A stretch of 64,000 nucleotides of DNA from NCBI GenBank assembly GCA_019925095.2, contig CM034388.1:29084934-29148933 (forward strand). The letters run 5' to 3'. The notes under the pieces were generated by a model, which was given only the letters and a program-made list of their open reading frames with translations, did not search any database and was not told the DNA's origin. A program made the translations under genes and the position numbers. Numbering within the stretch: position 1 is the first letter of the stretch; the number at the start of each line of letters is the position of its first letter. Source of the DNA: Dendrolimus kikuchii (Eukaryota > Arthropoda > Insecta > Lepidoptera > Lasiocampidae). Shown piece by piece: positions 1 to 11,500 of this stretch.

Positions 1-1612
1 AGGCATCATTTAGATACAATAGGTTGATTAATTAATTAAAATTCAGTATGATATGAATTCAAAGTTATTATAGTAAATAAAAAAAAGAAATTAATACATT
101 TTGGCTAAAACAACAGGTGATTCTTTAGAGTAGATGGAAATGTAGAATGAATTATTTTGATTTCAAGAAAGCCCTTTGAACAGCGACTAATAATATAAGT
201 AGGGGAACTTTTTACCCCTACATAGGTAATTAAGATTTTTTTTTAACAAATAAGTTTAGACTAGATATTCTAAAAGAAGGTTTGCGAGAATATTCAATGT
301 AGGTACTGTAATGTCTTCGACAAAAATCGTGTATATCGGTACAAAGGAATTTAAAATGTTATAATAAATAATGTAAATGTCTTTACATTGGACGTTTTCG
401 CTTATTACGAAAATATATTTTGATATGATCGCTTTTAAGTTTAGTGTGTTGTCGATTTGTGCAAATGAATTTATGTTTTTGACCGATACTTTGATCGTGT
501 TGCGATGACTTAACAAACAAATTAGTTTTCGAAGTATTGTAGGCCTCACAGATATTCTTATATCTTGCGATTTCGTGAATCGCAATACAGTTGCCAGATC
601 GAAACCAAAGGATAAAAAAAAGTCTTGTATCTTATAATTGCGGTCATAAAAATGTATGTTCTGATTTTTAATACGAAGAGATTTGTATGTCATGTCTATA
701 AAACTAAGTGCGACGCGATTTTAGTATTCGGTCCTTTTTCGGTATAATTCGTAGAGGTTTCAAAAATGTCTTCGATGTTCATATCTTGACACGCGTGAGT
801 TTACTGGTGGATATTAATTGAACAAATGTTGATACTTTGTTATCTAATTTTGGAATTTCAATTCGACACTAGCGCCGCATACCGTCGGTGAAGTTGCGCG
901 TGTAATATTTATCAACCGTTTTGGACCAATCTTTATGTTTAAATAATGGGAAAATCGTGTATATTTCAATATAGAGATGTTTATGAATTTCACTCAACAT
1001 TGTAAATTTCTTCGCGTGTTAAATAGATAAATGGAATCTATACTACGACGTAATTCTTCGTTAAGAAAGAGCGTTATTAGGTAATCACCGATATTGTATT
1101 CAATCTGTTAAAAATCTAATTTGTGTAGTGGGTGTTGTGGCCGTTTTCAGTAAGCTCATGTTCTTTTCCTTACTTAACTATCCTGTATCATTAGTAAGAA
1201 AAAGAATAAATAGTTGATTAAAAACGGCGTTAAACGGAGTTGGTGTGATTTTATATGTAGTTTTCTAAAGCAAATCATTAGAAGAAATGAGTGAATAAAG
1301 GACGTATGTTTTTTTTTACAAGCTTTTATTGATCTTGCAATGGATGTATGTAAGTTCGGGTGGAATCTTGCCAGTTAAATTTGACCAACTTTCCGGTTTT
1401 CGATTGAGCTGAAATTTTGCACGTATATGTATATCGCGTGACAATGCAATAATATGGTACCATGGAGCTGATCTGATGATGGAGTCTGAAGGTGGCCATA
1501 TGAACTCCTGTACTAAACAAGATAGACCTGTCGTATTTGGGCTCGTTTTACTCGTCTCGGCTAGCACTCTGCTGCTACATGATATCCAGGATCTGAAGAG
1601 CTTGTATTTAAT
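1..1612. other. AT-rich interval without a supported gene
   Basis: No recognisable domain, RNA or element. The longest open frame, 256-693 on the minus strand (145 codons), has no motif I recognise, no signal peptide and no visible gene context. CpG dinucleotides are somewhat common between about 420 and 1000, which may be an old repeat or regulatory DNA. I treat the frame as unproven. Confidence 0.5.
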
Positions 1613-1680
1613 AACCTTTTTAAAAAAAAGCTTATTTCTTTTTAGTGCATTTAAATATAAGCTTGTTTTTTAAAAAGGTT
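1613..1680. repeat. 68-bp hairpin (small MITE-like palindrome)
   Basis: Arms of about 23 bp (AACCTTTTTAAAAAAAAGCT on the left, its near-complement ending AAAAAGGTT on the right) enclose a short A/T-rich loop. No clear target duplication was seen. It may be a tiny MITE or a solitary hairpin. Confidence 0.6.
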
Positions 1681-2746
1681 TTTTTTTTACTTTTAATTTA
1701 TTTGGATATTGTTCTTCAAATGATGGTGCATAAAAATATTAGATTTTAAAACAACGCTATTTAAACTCGTTTTTAAAAATATCTTAAAGGAGTTATGGAA
1801 GACAAAATGATAGTTAAACAAAATTTTTTAGCGCATTATGTTAGGTTTTATCAAACGTCCGATTCGTCCACTCTGGTATATACAACCACAATGACCAAGA
1901 CACATTGAATAATTTAATGTTTGGAATAGTGACTTCTATAAAATCGCAAAGTATCAACTCCGTTTACTCGCACTTTAACTACCGTAGAGTTTAATGTAGC
2001 CAAACGGTTTTATTACTTTAATCAACAACACTTGAGCATACTATGGAGTATGCATGCCTTATACATGTTGCATCTCTTTGTTACATCACTGTTTTTTTTC
2101 CATATATTGCTAATAATTGTACTACATTTTGTTATTTGGTTTTTTAGTCTAAGGTACCCAAATAATTGCGAGCGCGGGATTTGATAGGATCGTGTAGCTT
2201 TTTGTTTAAACAAGCTGTCAGTTTTTGTTTTTTGAATAAACTGCAATGTTGTTTAATAAATATTTTTGGAAAATTGACTTTGTAATAATTAGTATCTCGC
2301 ACAAAAACTGAACACATATTAAGCACGAATATAAATAATTGCAAATTTTACATTAAAGTGTATAGATTTCGAGAATGTGTGTGAAGATGATCGTGCTCGT
2401 TGCACGTGTGGCATTCGTGATGTTTATATAATGGCCACTTGTTCAGGACGGCACCAAGGAAGTGGGGAGGGCAGTGAGCAGCGGTAGTATCAAACGTTCA
2501 GACAAGTTGCGTTTACATACTCACGCTGCCCACTTTACTCGCCAATTTCCTGCTCGCCGCTATGTTAGTGGACACAATCTAATTGAAGCGTGAACTTAAT
2601 TCCGTTTGGGAATTAAACTGTACAATTGAGTGATTATTACATAAGATATCATAAAGTTTTGCTATTTCTGCGAGTGCTGTGAGCTCATGCCTCTGCATAG
2701 GCACTATACACTATATACACCAACGGTCTTAGTCATATTGAGTTAA

Positions 2747-2797
2747 AGTAAGTTTGTTGGTTTCTTTAAGAATCTTAAAGAAGCCTACAAACTTACT
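2747..2797. repeat. 51-bp near-perfect palindrome
   Basis: The segment starts AGTAAGTTTGTTGG and ends CCTACAAACTTACT. The two halves pair over about 25 bp with two mismatches and almost no loop. A similar but weaker hairpin built on AAGTTTGAACG lies at about 8266-8309. It could be a cruciform, a MITE core or a small-RNA source; the sequence alone does not decide. Confidence 0.55.
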
Positions 2798-3799
2798 CTA
2801 CAAATCGTCTCTAATAGGCCCTATACATTTTACCGAGAAAGGAGAATGTTCGCGAGTCCTTTGTCTCTGGTCAAAAAATCGAACTAGAGACGCTTCCACA
2901 CTCACGTTTACGCGTGCGGCAGTCTGTTCAAATCCCGTTCTCGCAGCGCTCTTTGGAGAGTGTGTGTGAAACATATTTAGTGAAAATAAGTGGTATGTTT
3001 AAATAGGTTAATTTTTAAAAAGAGAATAAGCTTAGAATATAAATTATTGTGTGAGTACCTTCTGTTGATTAATAAAGCGCGTGCCTGAGTGTTAACGACA
3101 CGGCACTGGTACAATAGTTGTAAAACATATTTTAGCGTTTTATACAAAAAAAAGATATCAATTCGAGAGTACTATTGTAACAGGAAGTCCACAAATTTAT
3201 ATGCAATTCAGAAGTAAATATAATAATTTAAGAACATGAGTGTTTTATTTCATTTTGTGATCGTAGCTCCTTTTAACTCTTCTGTTCAGTCTTATTGAAT
3301 GATAGATTAATCTATTTATAATTAATTAGGTTCTGTATTCTACACGCCTACAGTTCCTTTGACTTAAGGTATGCAAGAATACTAGGAACAGCAATGACAA
3401 CAAAACTTTAAAAACTTCTAAATCCTATGCAACTAAATAACACTGTAGGTCATTCTTATCGCCTTTTAAGTTGTATTATTTAAAACGTTTCTTAGAAATA
3501 TTAAGTAAATAATGACTTCTGTTTAATAAAGGATGAGGGGCATCAATCGAAATACATTATATATCATTGAAAAGTTATTTTTGTGTAGAATTAAGAAAAC
3601 TGGCGCCCGTCCCGGTTCACTGTCCGATAGGAGTAATCCTACCTTGAAATTCATTTATTTTGATGTTTTTTACTTTTTAATAAAACATTTTAGCCTGTGA
3701 CGTTTTTCTCCATTTTGGAACAGTATTGTTATTTATTAATAATAATACTATTATTAATTTATTTATTAATAAACAATAATCCTATCATTATCTATACTA
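2798..3799. other. No gene seen
   Basis: AT-rich DNA with only short, motif-free open frames. An ORF at 2754-2969 overlaps the palindrome and has no protein-like features. Confidence 0.5.
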
Positions 3800-4288
3800 A
3801 TATTGTAGAGGAAATATTTGTTAGTTTGTATTGAATAGGCTCCGAAACTACTGAACCGATTTGAAGAATTCTTTCACTGTTGGCAAGCTTTTTTTTTTTG
3901 AGGCGAAGGAAATTGCTTAACCGATTTACACACAAACTGGGTCGTTGCTAGGGGAACGACCCGCGTCGGTCGGGGGCGATAACACTGCAGCAATAGTATG
4001 CTCTTGGCAGTGCTCCGTCCGCGATCGACGTCACAGAATAGTGTGGAAGACTCAAGAGTGTTGCTAGACGAGCGAGCAACCCCAATACCCACTAAAACCC
4101 CCCTCCTCCCTGTCGACCCTGCGCTTTTGTTTGTGTTGGAAAGGCTGAGATTTAGAACATAGTTACGCCCAGTCGAAACTGTTGGCAAGCTACACTATCC
4201 CCGGGTGACATAAGCTACATTATAATTAAAAATAAAAATCTTTTTAGATACCCGTGCGAAACCCGGGCGGGCCGCTAGTTAATAAAGC
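3800..4288. repeat. Dispersed repeat family F, split by a SINE
   Basis: Fragment of a repeat family that recurs through the window. Its typical wording is 'aaccgatttgaagaattctt' in one orientation with a 'gcgggccgctag' terminus. This copy is interrupted at 3890-4177 by a SINE-B insertion; the repeat resumes after the duplicated target. Confidence 0.6.
3890..4177 (-). mobile_element. SINE-B copy with 14-bp TSD
   Basis: An insert that begins with a poly-T run on the plus strand, so its 3' poly-A tail lies on the minus strand. It is flanked by the direct repeat ACTGTTGGCAAGCT at 3876-3889 and 4178-4191. It shares about 90 bp (for example GGCTGAGATTTAGAACATAG and the segment before it) with the SINE-B copies at 30474-30847 and 57037-57344. 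The poly-A tail and perfect TSD are the marks of target-primed retrotransposition. Confidence 0.75.
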
Positions 4289-4360
4289 ACTTCATCATGC
4301 CTGCCCTTCTCTTTCAGGAAGCGGGGGAGGACACTAAGTGGTTCCTACGTTACTAGTCAT

Positions 4361-4850
4361 CTACTTACTTACACTCGGCGTTAAAAGTAATAATATTAAA
4401 AATCTTTCTTGAATATGATGCATCAATATCAATTGATGTATTTGTAATTTTTTGTTTAATAGATAGATCAAACTTCACTTTAAAACTGCTGAATTGATTT
4501 TGGTGTGTTTTCATTGATAGTTTTTTATAATGACACACAAAGAGCCTAAAAATTAATAACCCAGGCACAGAAAAGAAAAAAACAACACAATAGCACTAGA
4601 TAGGGTAATATATATAAGTATAGATATAAGGCCCACACTGCACATGCACTTCCTCACAACACCACCATGTAACAGATACACTCTACATTAGTATAAGTTT
4701 AGTATTAAAACTAGAATAAATTAATATAATAAGTTATTCGTAAGATACATACACTTCAACACAAAAATCAATAAATTAATCTCTTGTAAAAAAGGGTACG
4801 GAACTCGAGTTCGTAGAGTTGTTAATAATAATAATAAAAAATAATCGTTT
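4361..4850 (-). repeat. Dispersed repeat family E
   Basis: In reverse complement this matches the segment at about 46420-46800. Shared landmarks are AAGTGCATGTGCAGTGT, the AACCCAGGCACAGAAAAGAAA stretch and GGAACTCGAGTTC. No coding capacity was seen. It is probably the 3' part of an old retroelement. Confidence 0.55.
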
Positions 4851-5334
4851 TTTAGCTTAAATTCTTCGCAAAAATCATCAAAATCCAAACTGAACTGATA
4901 TGATTTTTTTTAATTGTATTTTGAGATTGTATTGAGAGATGATTTAATTCAAAAGGGACAAAGATATACGTTGTAGGCATAGAATTTATTTGTACACTTG
5001 AAAAAAGCTATCTAACTATCTAACGATGTATGACTCATCTTGATTGCACATCCTCTTCTCTTTTTAAATTTTCACTAATTTAATCCCAAAAAATGTTTTA
5101 AATAATAAAATATTCGAAAGCTAAAGCAAAATGACTTGTGCTATCTAGGATATTGTGTTTAGATTGTTTTTAGAATGTGTGCTTGTGGATGTTACAATCA
5201 TAATCTCTAGTGGAACGGATTATGAGGCATTGATGTCATAAATGACGAAATACACAATGTCATTGGTTGATTAGAAATTCGCGCCTTTTTTAATGTCAAT
5301 CGATAGACAGGGCGTTCCACCAGTAGATTACAAC

Positions 5335-5730
5335 GCCTAAAACGCTCCGTTAGTCGTTCCACAAGGTGACCGCGGTCGTTGTGGTCGCGGCGAAACGTCA
5401 CTAATGACGTCGTCATTTTCGATCACACAACGACCCATGTCAAGAGGTAGGTTGAGTTCCACTCGGGTTTAAGATTCTAACGCCGACAAGCAAGTGGAAC
5501 GGGAAATATCGCGGTCGTGAACGTGGTTGTGCGTCCCTGATGGAACGTAGCCAGAGAGAATTAATGCTTTGTGGTCAACATACACTTCGTCCCAGCTCTT
5601 GACATGGTCGTTGTGCGCTCACAACGCGCTCGCTGTGTGATCGAAAATAATGCCGTCATTAGTGACGTTTTTACCACGACCATAACGACCGTGATTGCCA
5701 TGTGGAGTGGCAGACGGAGCATTTTGAGCC
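5335..5730. mobile_element. MITE-like element with ~95-bp inverted arms
   Basis: Left arm about 5335-5432 and right arm about 5630-5730 are inverted copies of each other. Both contain AACGTCACTAATGACG and TTTCGATCACAC. Repeated TGGAACG/CGTTCCA words also occur outside the arms, so the full element may span about 5205-5745. No ORF or certain TSD was found. Confidence 0.55.
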
Positions 5731-6059
5731 TTGTGAGATACTAAAGGAACGCGTCCTTAGTTACGTATGGTTCACAATTTGTCTAATTTTCTACTAATTG
5801 TTATTCTATACTTTTCCATGATAATGCTTCATTTGAAAATTTAAGTCCCCTTTTGCTCAACCCCACTCTGTATGTATATCTAAAGCTGCAATATACGAAA
5901 GTTAATTACCAATTGTACACCAGAGTAAAACTGAGATTTGGTTTATCTTTAGGTATATAAAACCTAAAAAGTAGATATGGAAAAAAAACACAGATGAATT
6001 GAGAATCCTTTTGGAAGTCGGTTAATTAAAAATATAAGTCAATGACAACAGAACTTTAA

Positions 6060-7826
6060 TTAATCATCATCAATTGTCTCTAAAGGGTACTCAGTCATAA
6101 TTAAGCCTCTTCCCCACAATGCATCAGCTAACTGGAGTTTTCCAGCATCATCAGGGATGTCCAAGTTTTCCACGGCAACATACTCAGGATATGTTGTGAT
6201 CAAAGTTTCTACTGCTGGAGCCAATTCGTCTTCAATCTCTAAGAACGGTAAATCACTGCCATGATATTCTAAAGAGTTCTCTACATAATAATACAATCTT
6301 ATTTTATCTTCAGATACCAGTCTCAATATATTTTTACGTAACAACCTAATTCTTGTGTCGAGCCCTATTTCCACTCTATTTGTAACTTTTCCATTCTCTA
6401 CCATCACATCAGTGTCTCCATAGACTGTAACTGATTTTTCTAATTCACTTAAGACAGGTGGCAAGGCTGCATGTTGGAATTCTTTATTCATCTGATCTAC
6501 TGAATCATCAATTGGTAAATAACCTTTTATTTTCTCAAATAAAGATGCTACCAAATCTTTTATTTCTTGTCTACGAGGTACATTTAGATCTGAATTGACT
6601 ACACCAAAGTGGTCATACAAATCAAATGGTAAACCTTGACGCAATTCTACATTTTCACTGATAGCCATTTGTAATGCTGCTGGGAGCATTTTTTCAAACA
6701 AATCTGCCCAGGAGTGCTTTTGGTACATGCTGATAGTTATATGAAGAGAATGTTCACCGTCTATTGTTATTCCTTGATGGATATATCCTCTTGGAAAATA
6801 AAGCATATCACCAGCTTCTAACGTAACTTCCATTATAGGATCTCCTATCTCTTCTTGATTAAAATTCCTCGATGAAACCCTTGGTAATACTTCATTTTCA
6901 TTTAATGGTTTATAAATTCGCCAATGTTTCTTCCCTTCAGTTTGTAATATGAAGGCTTCTATATCGTCATAGTGAGGTGCAAAGCCCTGACTATCTGGAG
7001 GTGTTAAGTAAGCATTTGCACCAACAAATGAATTGAAAAATTCTTGTAATGTAGCATTCATCAAGTGTAATTTCGGGATGTAAGTTTGCGGGTTTAATAA
7101 CCTAATACTGCAGCCATTTAAATAAAAATCCCACACTAAATGTGGATGGGCTCTACCTTCAGGGTTATGAGTTTCCCTTTTGTTATCAACATATGATGTA
7201 ACATCTATATTCTTAGTAAATTGAATGTTCTCACTACGTAACATATCATCAATTATTGGTGTGGTTATCAATTCTTTGTAATAATCCAGTTTCTTTCTAG
7301 CTATATGTAATGGCTTCTTCTCCCATATGCGATTGAGGAATATGTCTGGATCATATGGTGCAATCATCCACTTGAATACCTTGAAGCCTTCTTCAGAACT
7401 GTCGGTTTGTACTGGAGTGAATTCAAAACCTGAACTTTCAGCACTTGAATGAGAACTTCCTTCATCATCGGAAATAGATTTTTCTTGAAATTTTGGCAAT
7501 GGCACTGGTACTAATGTTGGAATCTCGTCTTTATCAGATACTTTACATTTACGTTTTTTAGGACTTGCACTTTGAACACTAACTTTTGAATTCTCAGCGT
7601 GTTTTGATTTTTTTTTCTTGTGTGATTTTTTCTTAGTAATATTCTTTGGTTCTTTATTTTTCTTTTGCTTTTGTTTCATTTTTTTAGCTGCTTCATAGAT
7701 AACCTCCTCAGATACATCGTTCGAAACAACAGGAGCTATCACTCGTCGTTTTTTATTCTTTTTCTTCTTATGTATAGGTTTGGGATTTGCTTTGTAAATA
7801 GCAAATGCGGACACTGGTTCATCCAT
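6060..7826 (-). CDS. NO66: NO66/RIOX1: JmjC ribosomal oxygenase and histone demethylase
   Basis: A 588-residue single-exon protein. Residues 1-130 are a lysine-rich, low-complexity nucleolar-type tail with several KKKK runs. From about 150 to 370 lies the JmjC double-stranded beta-helix fold. The Fe(II) ligands are visible as H285-Y-D287 and the distal H350 (YIHQG). K300 in the GKKHW motif matches the 2-oxoglutarate-binding lysine. Residues 370-588 fit the dimerisation and winged-helix regions of the family. Known members are Fe(II)/2-oxoglutarate dioxygenases that hydroxylate a histidine of ribosomal protein uL2 (RPL8) and are reported to demethylate H3K4/K36 in the nucleus and nucleolus. 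Length and motif spacing match the family. The ATG at 7826 is the first in frame and precedes the basic tail. All catalytic residues are intact. The lack of introns could be ancestral or reflect retroposition; no poly-A tail or TSD was seen. Confidence 0.95.
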   Translation of the reverse strand: MDEPVSAFAIYKANPKPIHKKKKNKKRRVIAPVVSNDVSEEVIYEAAKKMKQKQKKNKEPKNITKKKSHKKKKSKHAENSKVSVQSASPKKRKCKVSDKDEIPTLVPVPLPKFQEKSISDDEGSSHSSAESSGFEFTPVQTDSSEEGFKVFKWMIAPYDPDIFLNRIWEKKPLHIARKKLDYYKELITTPIIDDMLRSENIQFTKNIDVTSYVDNKRETHNPEGRAHPHLVWDFYLNGCSIRLLNPQTYIPKLHLMNATLQEFFNSFVGANAYLTPPDSQGFAPHYDDIEAFILQTEGKKHWRIYKPLNENEVLPRVSSRNFNQEEIGDPIMEVTLEAGDMLYFPRGYIHQGITIDGEHSLHITISMYQKHSWADLFEKMLPAALQMAISENVELRQGLPFDLYDHFGVVNSDLNVPRRQEIKDLVASLFEKIKGYLPIDDSVDQMNKEFQHAALPPVLSELEKSVTVYGDTDVMVENGKVTNRVEIGLDTRIRLLRKNILRLVSEDKIRLYYYVENSLEYHGSDLPFLEIEDELAPAVETLITTYPEYVAVENLDIPDDAGKLQLADALWGRGLIMTEYPLETIDDD

Positions 7827-8307
7827 TTCAAAATAATACCTATTATCTTCAGTTAAACGTGCACGTGAGTTTCACTTAAACTTATTGGGTAGACACTAAT
7901 ACTGCTGAAGAAGTACAAAGCATGAAAGTAAATCTACTTTTTGTTACCAGCTACCATACGTTTTATTTAATAAACTAACTTCTTAAATATAATATAATTA
8001 AAAATAACAGCAAAGTAGTATATTTGTTATTGTAACTTTTTTTTTATTGATTTTAAGGTTAGGAAGTTACGTTCCATTTCACAGGCTGTTATATTAACAG
8101 TTACGAGAACTCTCAAGAATATTTGTATTTTGTTGTAGAGACAGAGAATTCTCTGTCTACGTATTTTGTAGATGTAAATTGTAATGGTAAAATTATTATG
8201 TGGATTGAAACTATATATCTAAGGCAGCATATACATTATCGGTTTTATTCGTAGAAAGTTAGAGTAAGTTTGAACGCATCTTTATGGTTCTTAAAAAACG
8301 TTCAAAC
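7827..8307. other. 5' flank of NO66
   Basis: AT-rich non-coding DNA upstream of the minus-strand NO66 start; the promoter is expected here. I see no clear TATA or initiator that can be assigned with confidence. Confidence 0.4.
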
Positions 8308-8310
8308 TTA

Positions 8311-8586
8311 GGCTGGCTGCATACGCTCGGTTTCTTAATTAGGTTTCCGAATCAGGAATTCAGATTCAAAAACTTGAATGCTCTGTTTACATACAAAATG
8401 TTCAACAAGGCGCATACGTTCTTATTTTTCCGAACGGAAAACCTAACGTTCGGTTCGAAACTTACATACTGGCCGTATAAAATTCCGAATACAAATAATC
8501 GGACTTTTGCGCTTGCCTCACGGAATTCCGAATCTCAATTCCTGATCCGGAAACCTAATCAGGAAACCGAGTGCATGCAGCCAGCC
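8311..8586. mobile_element. Harbinger-type MITE, 276 bp, TSD TTA
   Basis: Terminal inverted repeats of about 57 bp begin GGCTGGCTGCATACGCTCGG on the left and end in the near-complement on the right. The element is flanked by TTA at 8308-8310 and 8587-8589. A 3-bp T-W-A duplication is the signature of PIF/Harbinger transposition. The open frame that covers it (8284-8595) is produced by the palindrome and is not a gene. Confidence 0.8.
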
Positions 8587-8589
8587 TTA

Positions 8590-11500
8590 CACTAACTCTC
8601 TATGAATAAGACCGTATATGTTCTACAGAAGTAATACGAAATAAAAGAAATTGCATATTTTTAACTGTTTTATTTATGAATTATTTTGGTTACAGATTGT
8701 ATCTATCCACTCAAGGCATTTGTGATTTATAAACTATGCACTACAGTCTATTTTCTATAGATCAATATTTCATTGTGTAGTAATACGAACAGACATTATA
8801 AATGCTTACTTTTACACTTAATATGTATGTATTAAATACTTTTCCTTTAAAGACTAACACCAATTATATTTATTTTCTCTGCTTTTAAGCATTTAATTTA
8901 TGAGTATACGATTTAGCTACAAGTTTTTGATAATAACGTATAGGTAGAAGGGTTAGAAGATTTTTTAAAGCCTAGTCTTCAAATTATCGTGTAATAGAAG
9001 AAACTATACCATTGTTGGCACCCCAGGACTGTGATTGGCAACCTATTATTCAAAAATTAAGAAAAGTGAATATATTTTTTGTATAAATTGAGCGGGTGCT
9101 AATCACTGGGTGGGGTACGAACAATAGTATAGTTTAATTTAATTCTGGTTCTGTCTTTTGATGAGTTAAAATACTGTAATCGCTTCTTAATTGTAGATTA
9201 ACTGCCAGATTATCATTTATCACTGCAATAATTTTTATAGACCTCGTACGTATCTCATCGTTTTAATGACGTCATCGGCATATTTCAATAAAATACCTGT
9301 AGATGTCAGTCTGAATAATATCTAAAACAATAATCGGGGGCGGTTAAAATCTTCTTTCCCTTTTCGCTAACTTCCAAAGATCCCTGTAAATTTGCTTAAG
9401 ATTAATCTGCAGTTCATGAATGACATAATAGACAATAATTGTAGTACCTATAAAATTGAGTATCATGTTTTTCTAATCAATAACCTCTTTATTCATAATC
9501 GTTATACGAGGTTTATACGCTCGTTAAAACAAATTTTAAAAAGTTTTGTCTTATCGAATGCTATTATGAATAATATTTTTTTGATAACTTTTTAAAGAGT
9601 CTTAACATGGTATAACTATTTGAATAAAGGGAGTAAATCCTTATGCCATATTATACAACCTATATGGCAAAAATATTGAGTTAATTAAATGAAGAACTTA
9701 TTTACACTTTATATCTGCTGTTGGGTTTTATTATGAAAGAAAATAAAAACAAAAGTTGACACATCAGTTACAAATAAAATAAATAATTGAATGAATACAT
9801 ATTTTTTACTCGTTTTACGATAAAAATAATACATAATATCAATCACGTCTCAAAAAACTTTAAACAGGTAAGTGTAATAAAAAAATAATTTATTTATATT
9901 TTTTATTATAAGCATTTCATAAACTTAATTATATTGTCTTTAATTCAATTTTGATCTAAAATAAAATATTTTTCTTAAATTTCACAGCCGCCCAGGAACA
10001 ACACAAAGTAATAAGTGATTACACATTCCGAAACAACTTTAATTTCTTTAATCTTGTGAATAGTTCAAGAAGTTATAATTAATATTTTTTATTATAAAAT
10101 ATTCTGAGATTTTTAATTTACATTTGAGAAGTCAAGACCATTCTGAATTACTGTGTGCTTCTCTTTAAGATGCATAATAAATTTAGTCACAAACTACCAA
10201 CGTATATTAAAATATTTATAATTCATTTTCTATGTTTTCTTAACTTTCCTATTCTTTCTTTTTATTTTTTTTTAGACATTTAAGACACTAGTACAATTAA
10301 CATAGTAATAACACAAATATACTATAGGTACATTTACATATTTCCTTGTAAATAGTTTAGTATCATACACGATATAGTTATTTCGGAGAAATTTATTTAT
10401 TTATTAATTTAATGTTTCATAAATACAATGAAACTACTAAAGTTTTGGTCGTCTATCACGTCTAATTGATACGTATGTTATTATGTACTGCTTTACACAC
10501 TAGTGGTTACAATAATTACAATATATAAGTATTTTGTATCAATAAAATTTCACAGATAGATTTTACATATCAATATTTGCATTATAAATTTTATTTTGTT
10601 ACCGAAATTTTGGTTACATCTTTCATATTCGAATTGATATGGCGTCTACTTTATTTTGATATGAGGTTGTGTTTGAAAGACCATCGAAGAGTAACATTTG
10701 AAACGCTCGTATAATAATTTAGGAGTTAGAAATACGTATACATAATTTCATGTAAGTGTAAGGACTTTTTATACTCAGTCTATTTTAGATATTTACTTGT
10801 TTGTAGTTTTTGCGATTAAAACACATTTATAAACGTTTACTTACGAAAAATTATGACCGAGCTTATGTAAAGATATAATAAATTTTTCAAGAGAGCCTGA
10901 AACATCAACATGTTTCAGATACATATTTCTAAAATATATATCATTGGGTATTATTGAGAACATATATACTGTATGCAGCTTTACATTGATCTGTCGATTT
11001 CGTTTTTGATATTTCAGTCTTTCTTTGTAAACCTCGTTGTACTGTTTCTATGAGCTGAACTTATTTTGGATTCGGTAATAATTTTTTTTGATTCTTTCTG
11101 ATAATCATCAATACAAAAAGGACGGTAGTTGACAGCGCAACGGTGTCAGAGACATTACTTTTTGGATATTCGCACTTTTTTATTAACAACGCCACTGTTT
11201 TACCCTTTAAAAAAAATACCAAGACACCTACAGATTAAATTTAAAATAGTTATATAAATCAATGTTTGTATCTTCATTCAACACAATAAACTTTTTTTTT
11301 CAAACAAATTGATTTAATATAATATATTATCCTACAATATATTTTTTCTACATTAGAGCCCGAAATGAGGTCAAATTCTTAGAAAAAAAATATCTCCATG
11401 GCATTGAACTAAAACGATTTATAATTTTTTTTTGTTCTTAAATTTAAGTATAGAAAACGGAAAGGTTTAATATAAATTTCAAACGAAGCCAGTGCAGGTG

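Noticed and set aside
256..693. 145-codon minus-strand ORF
   Set aside because: No domain, no splice or promoter context, and composition like its non-coding surroundings; mentioned only within the interval entry.
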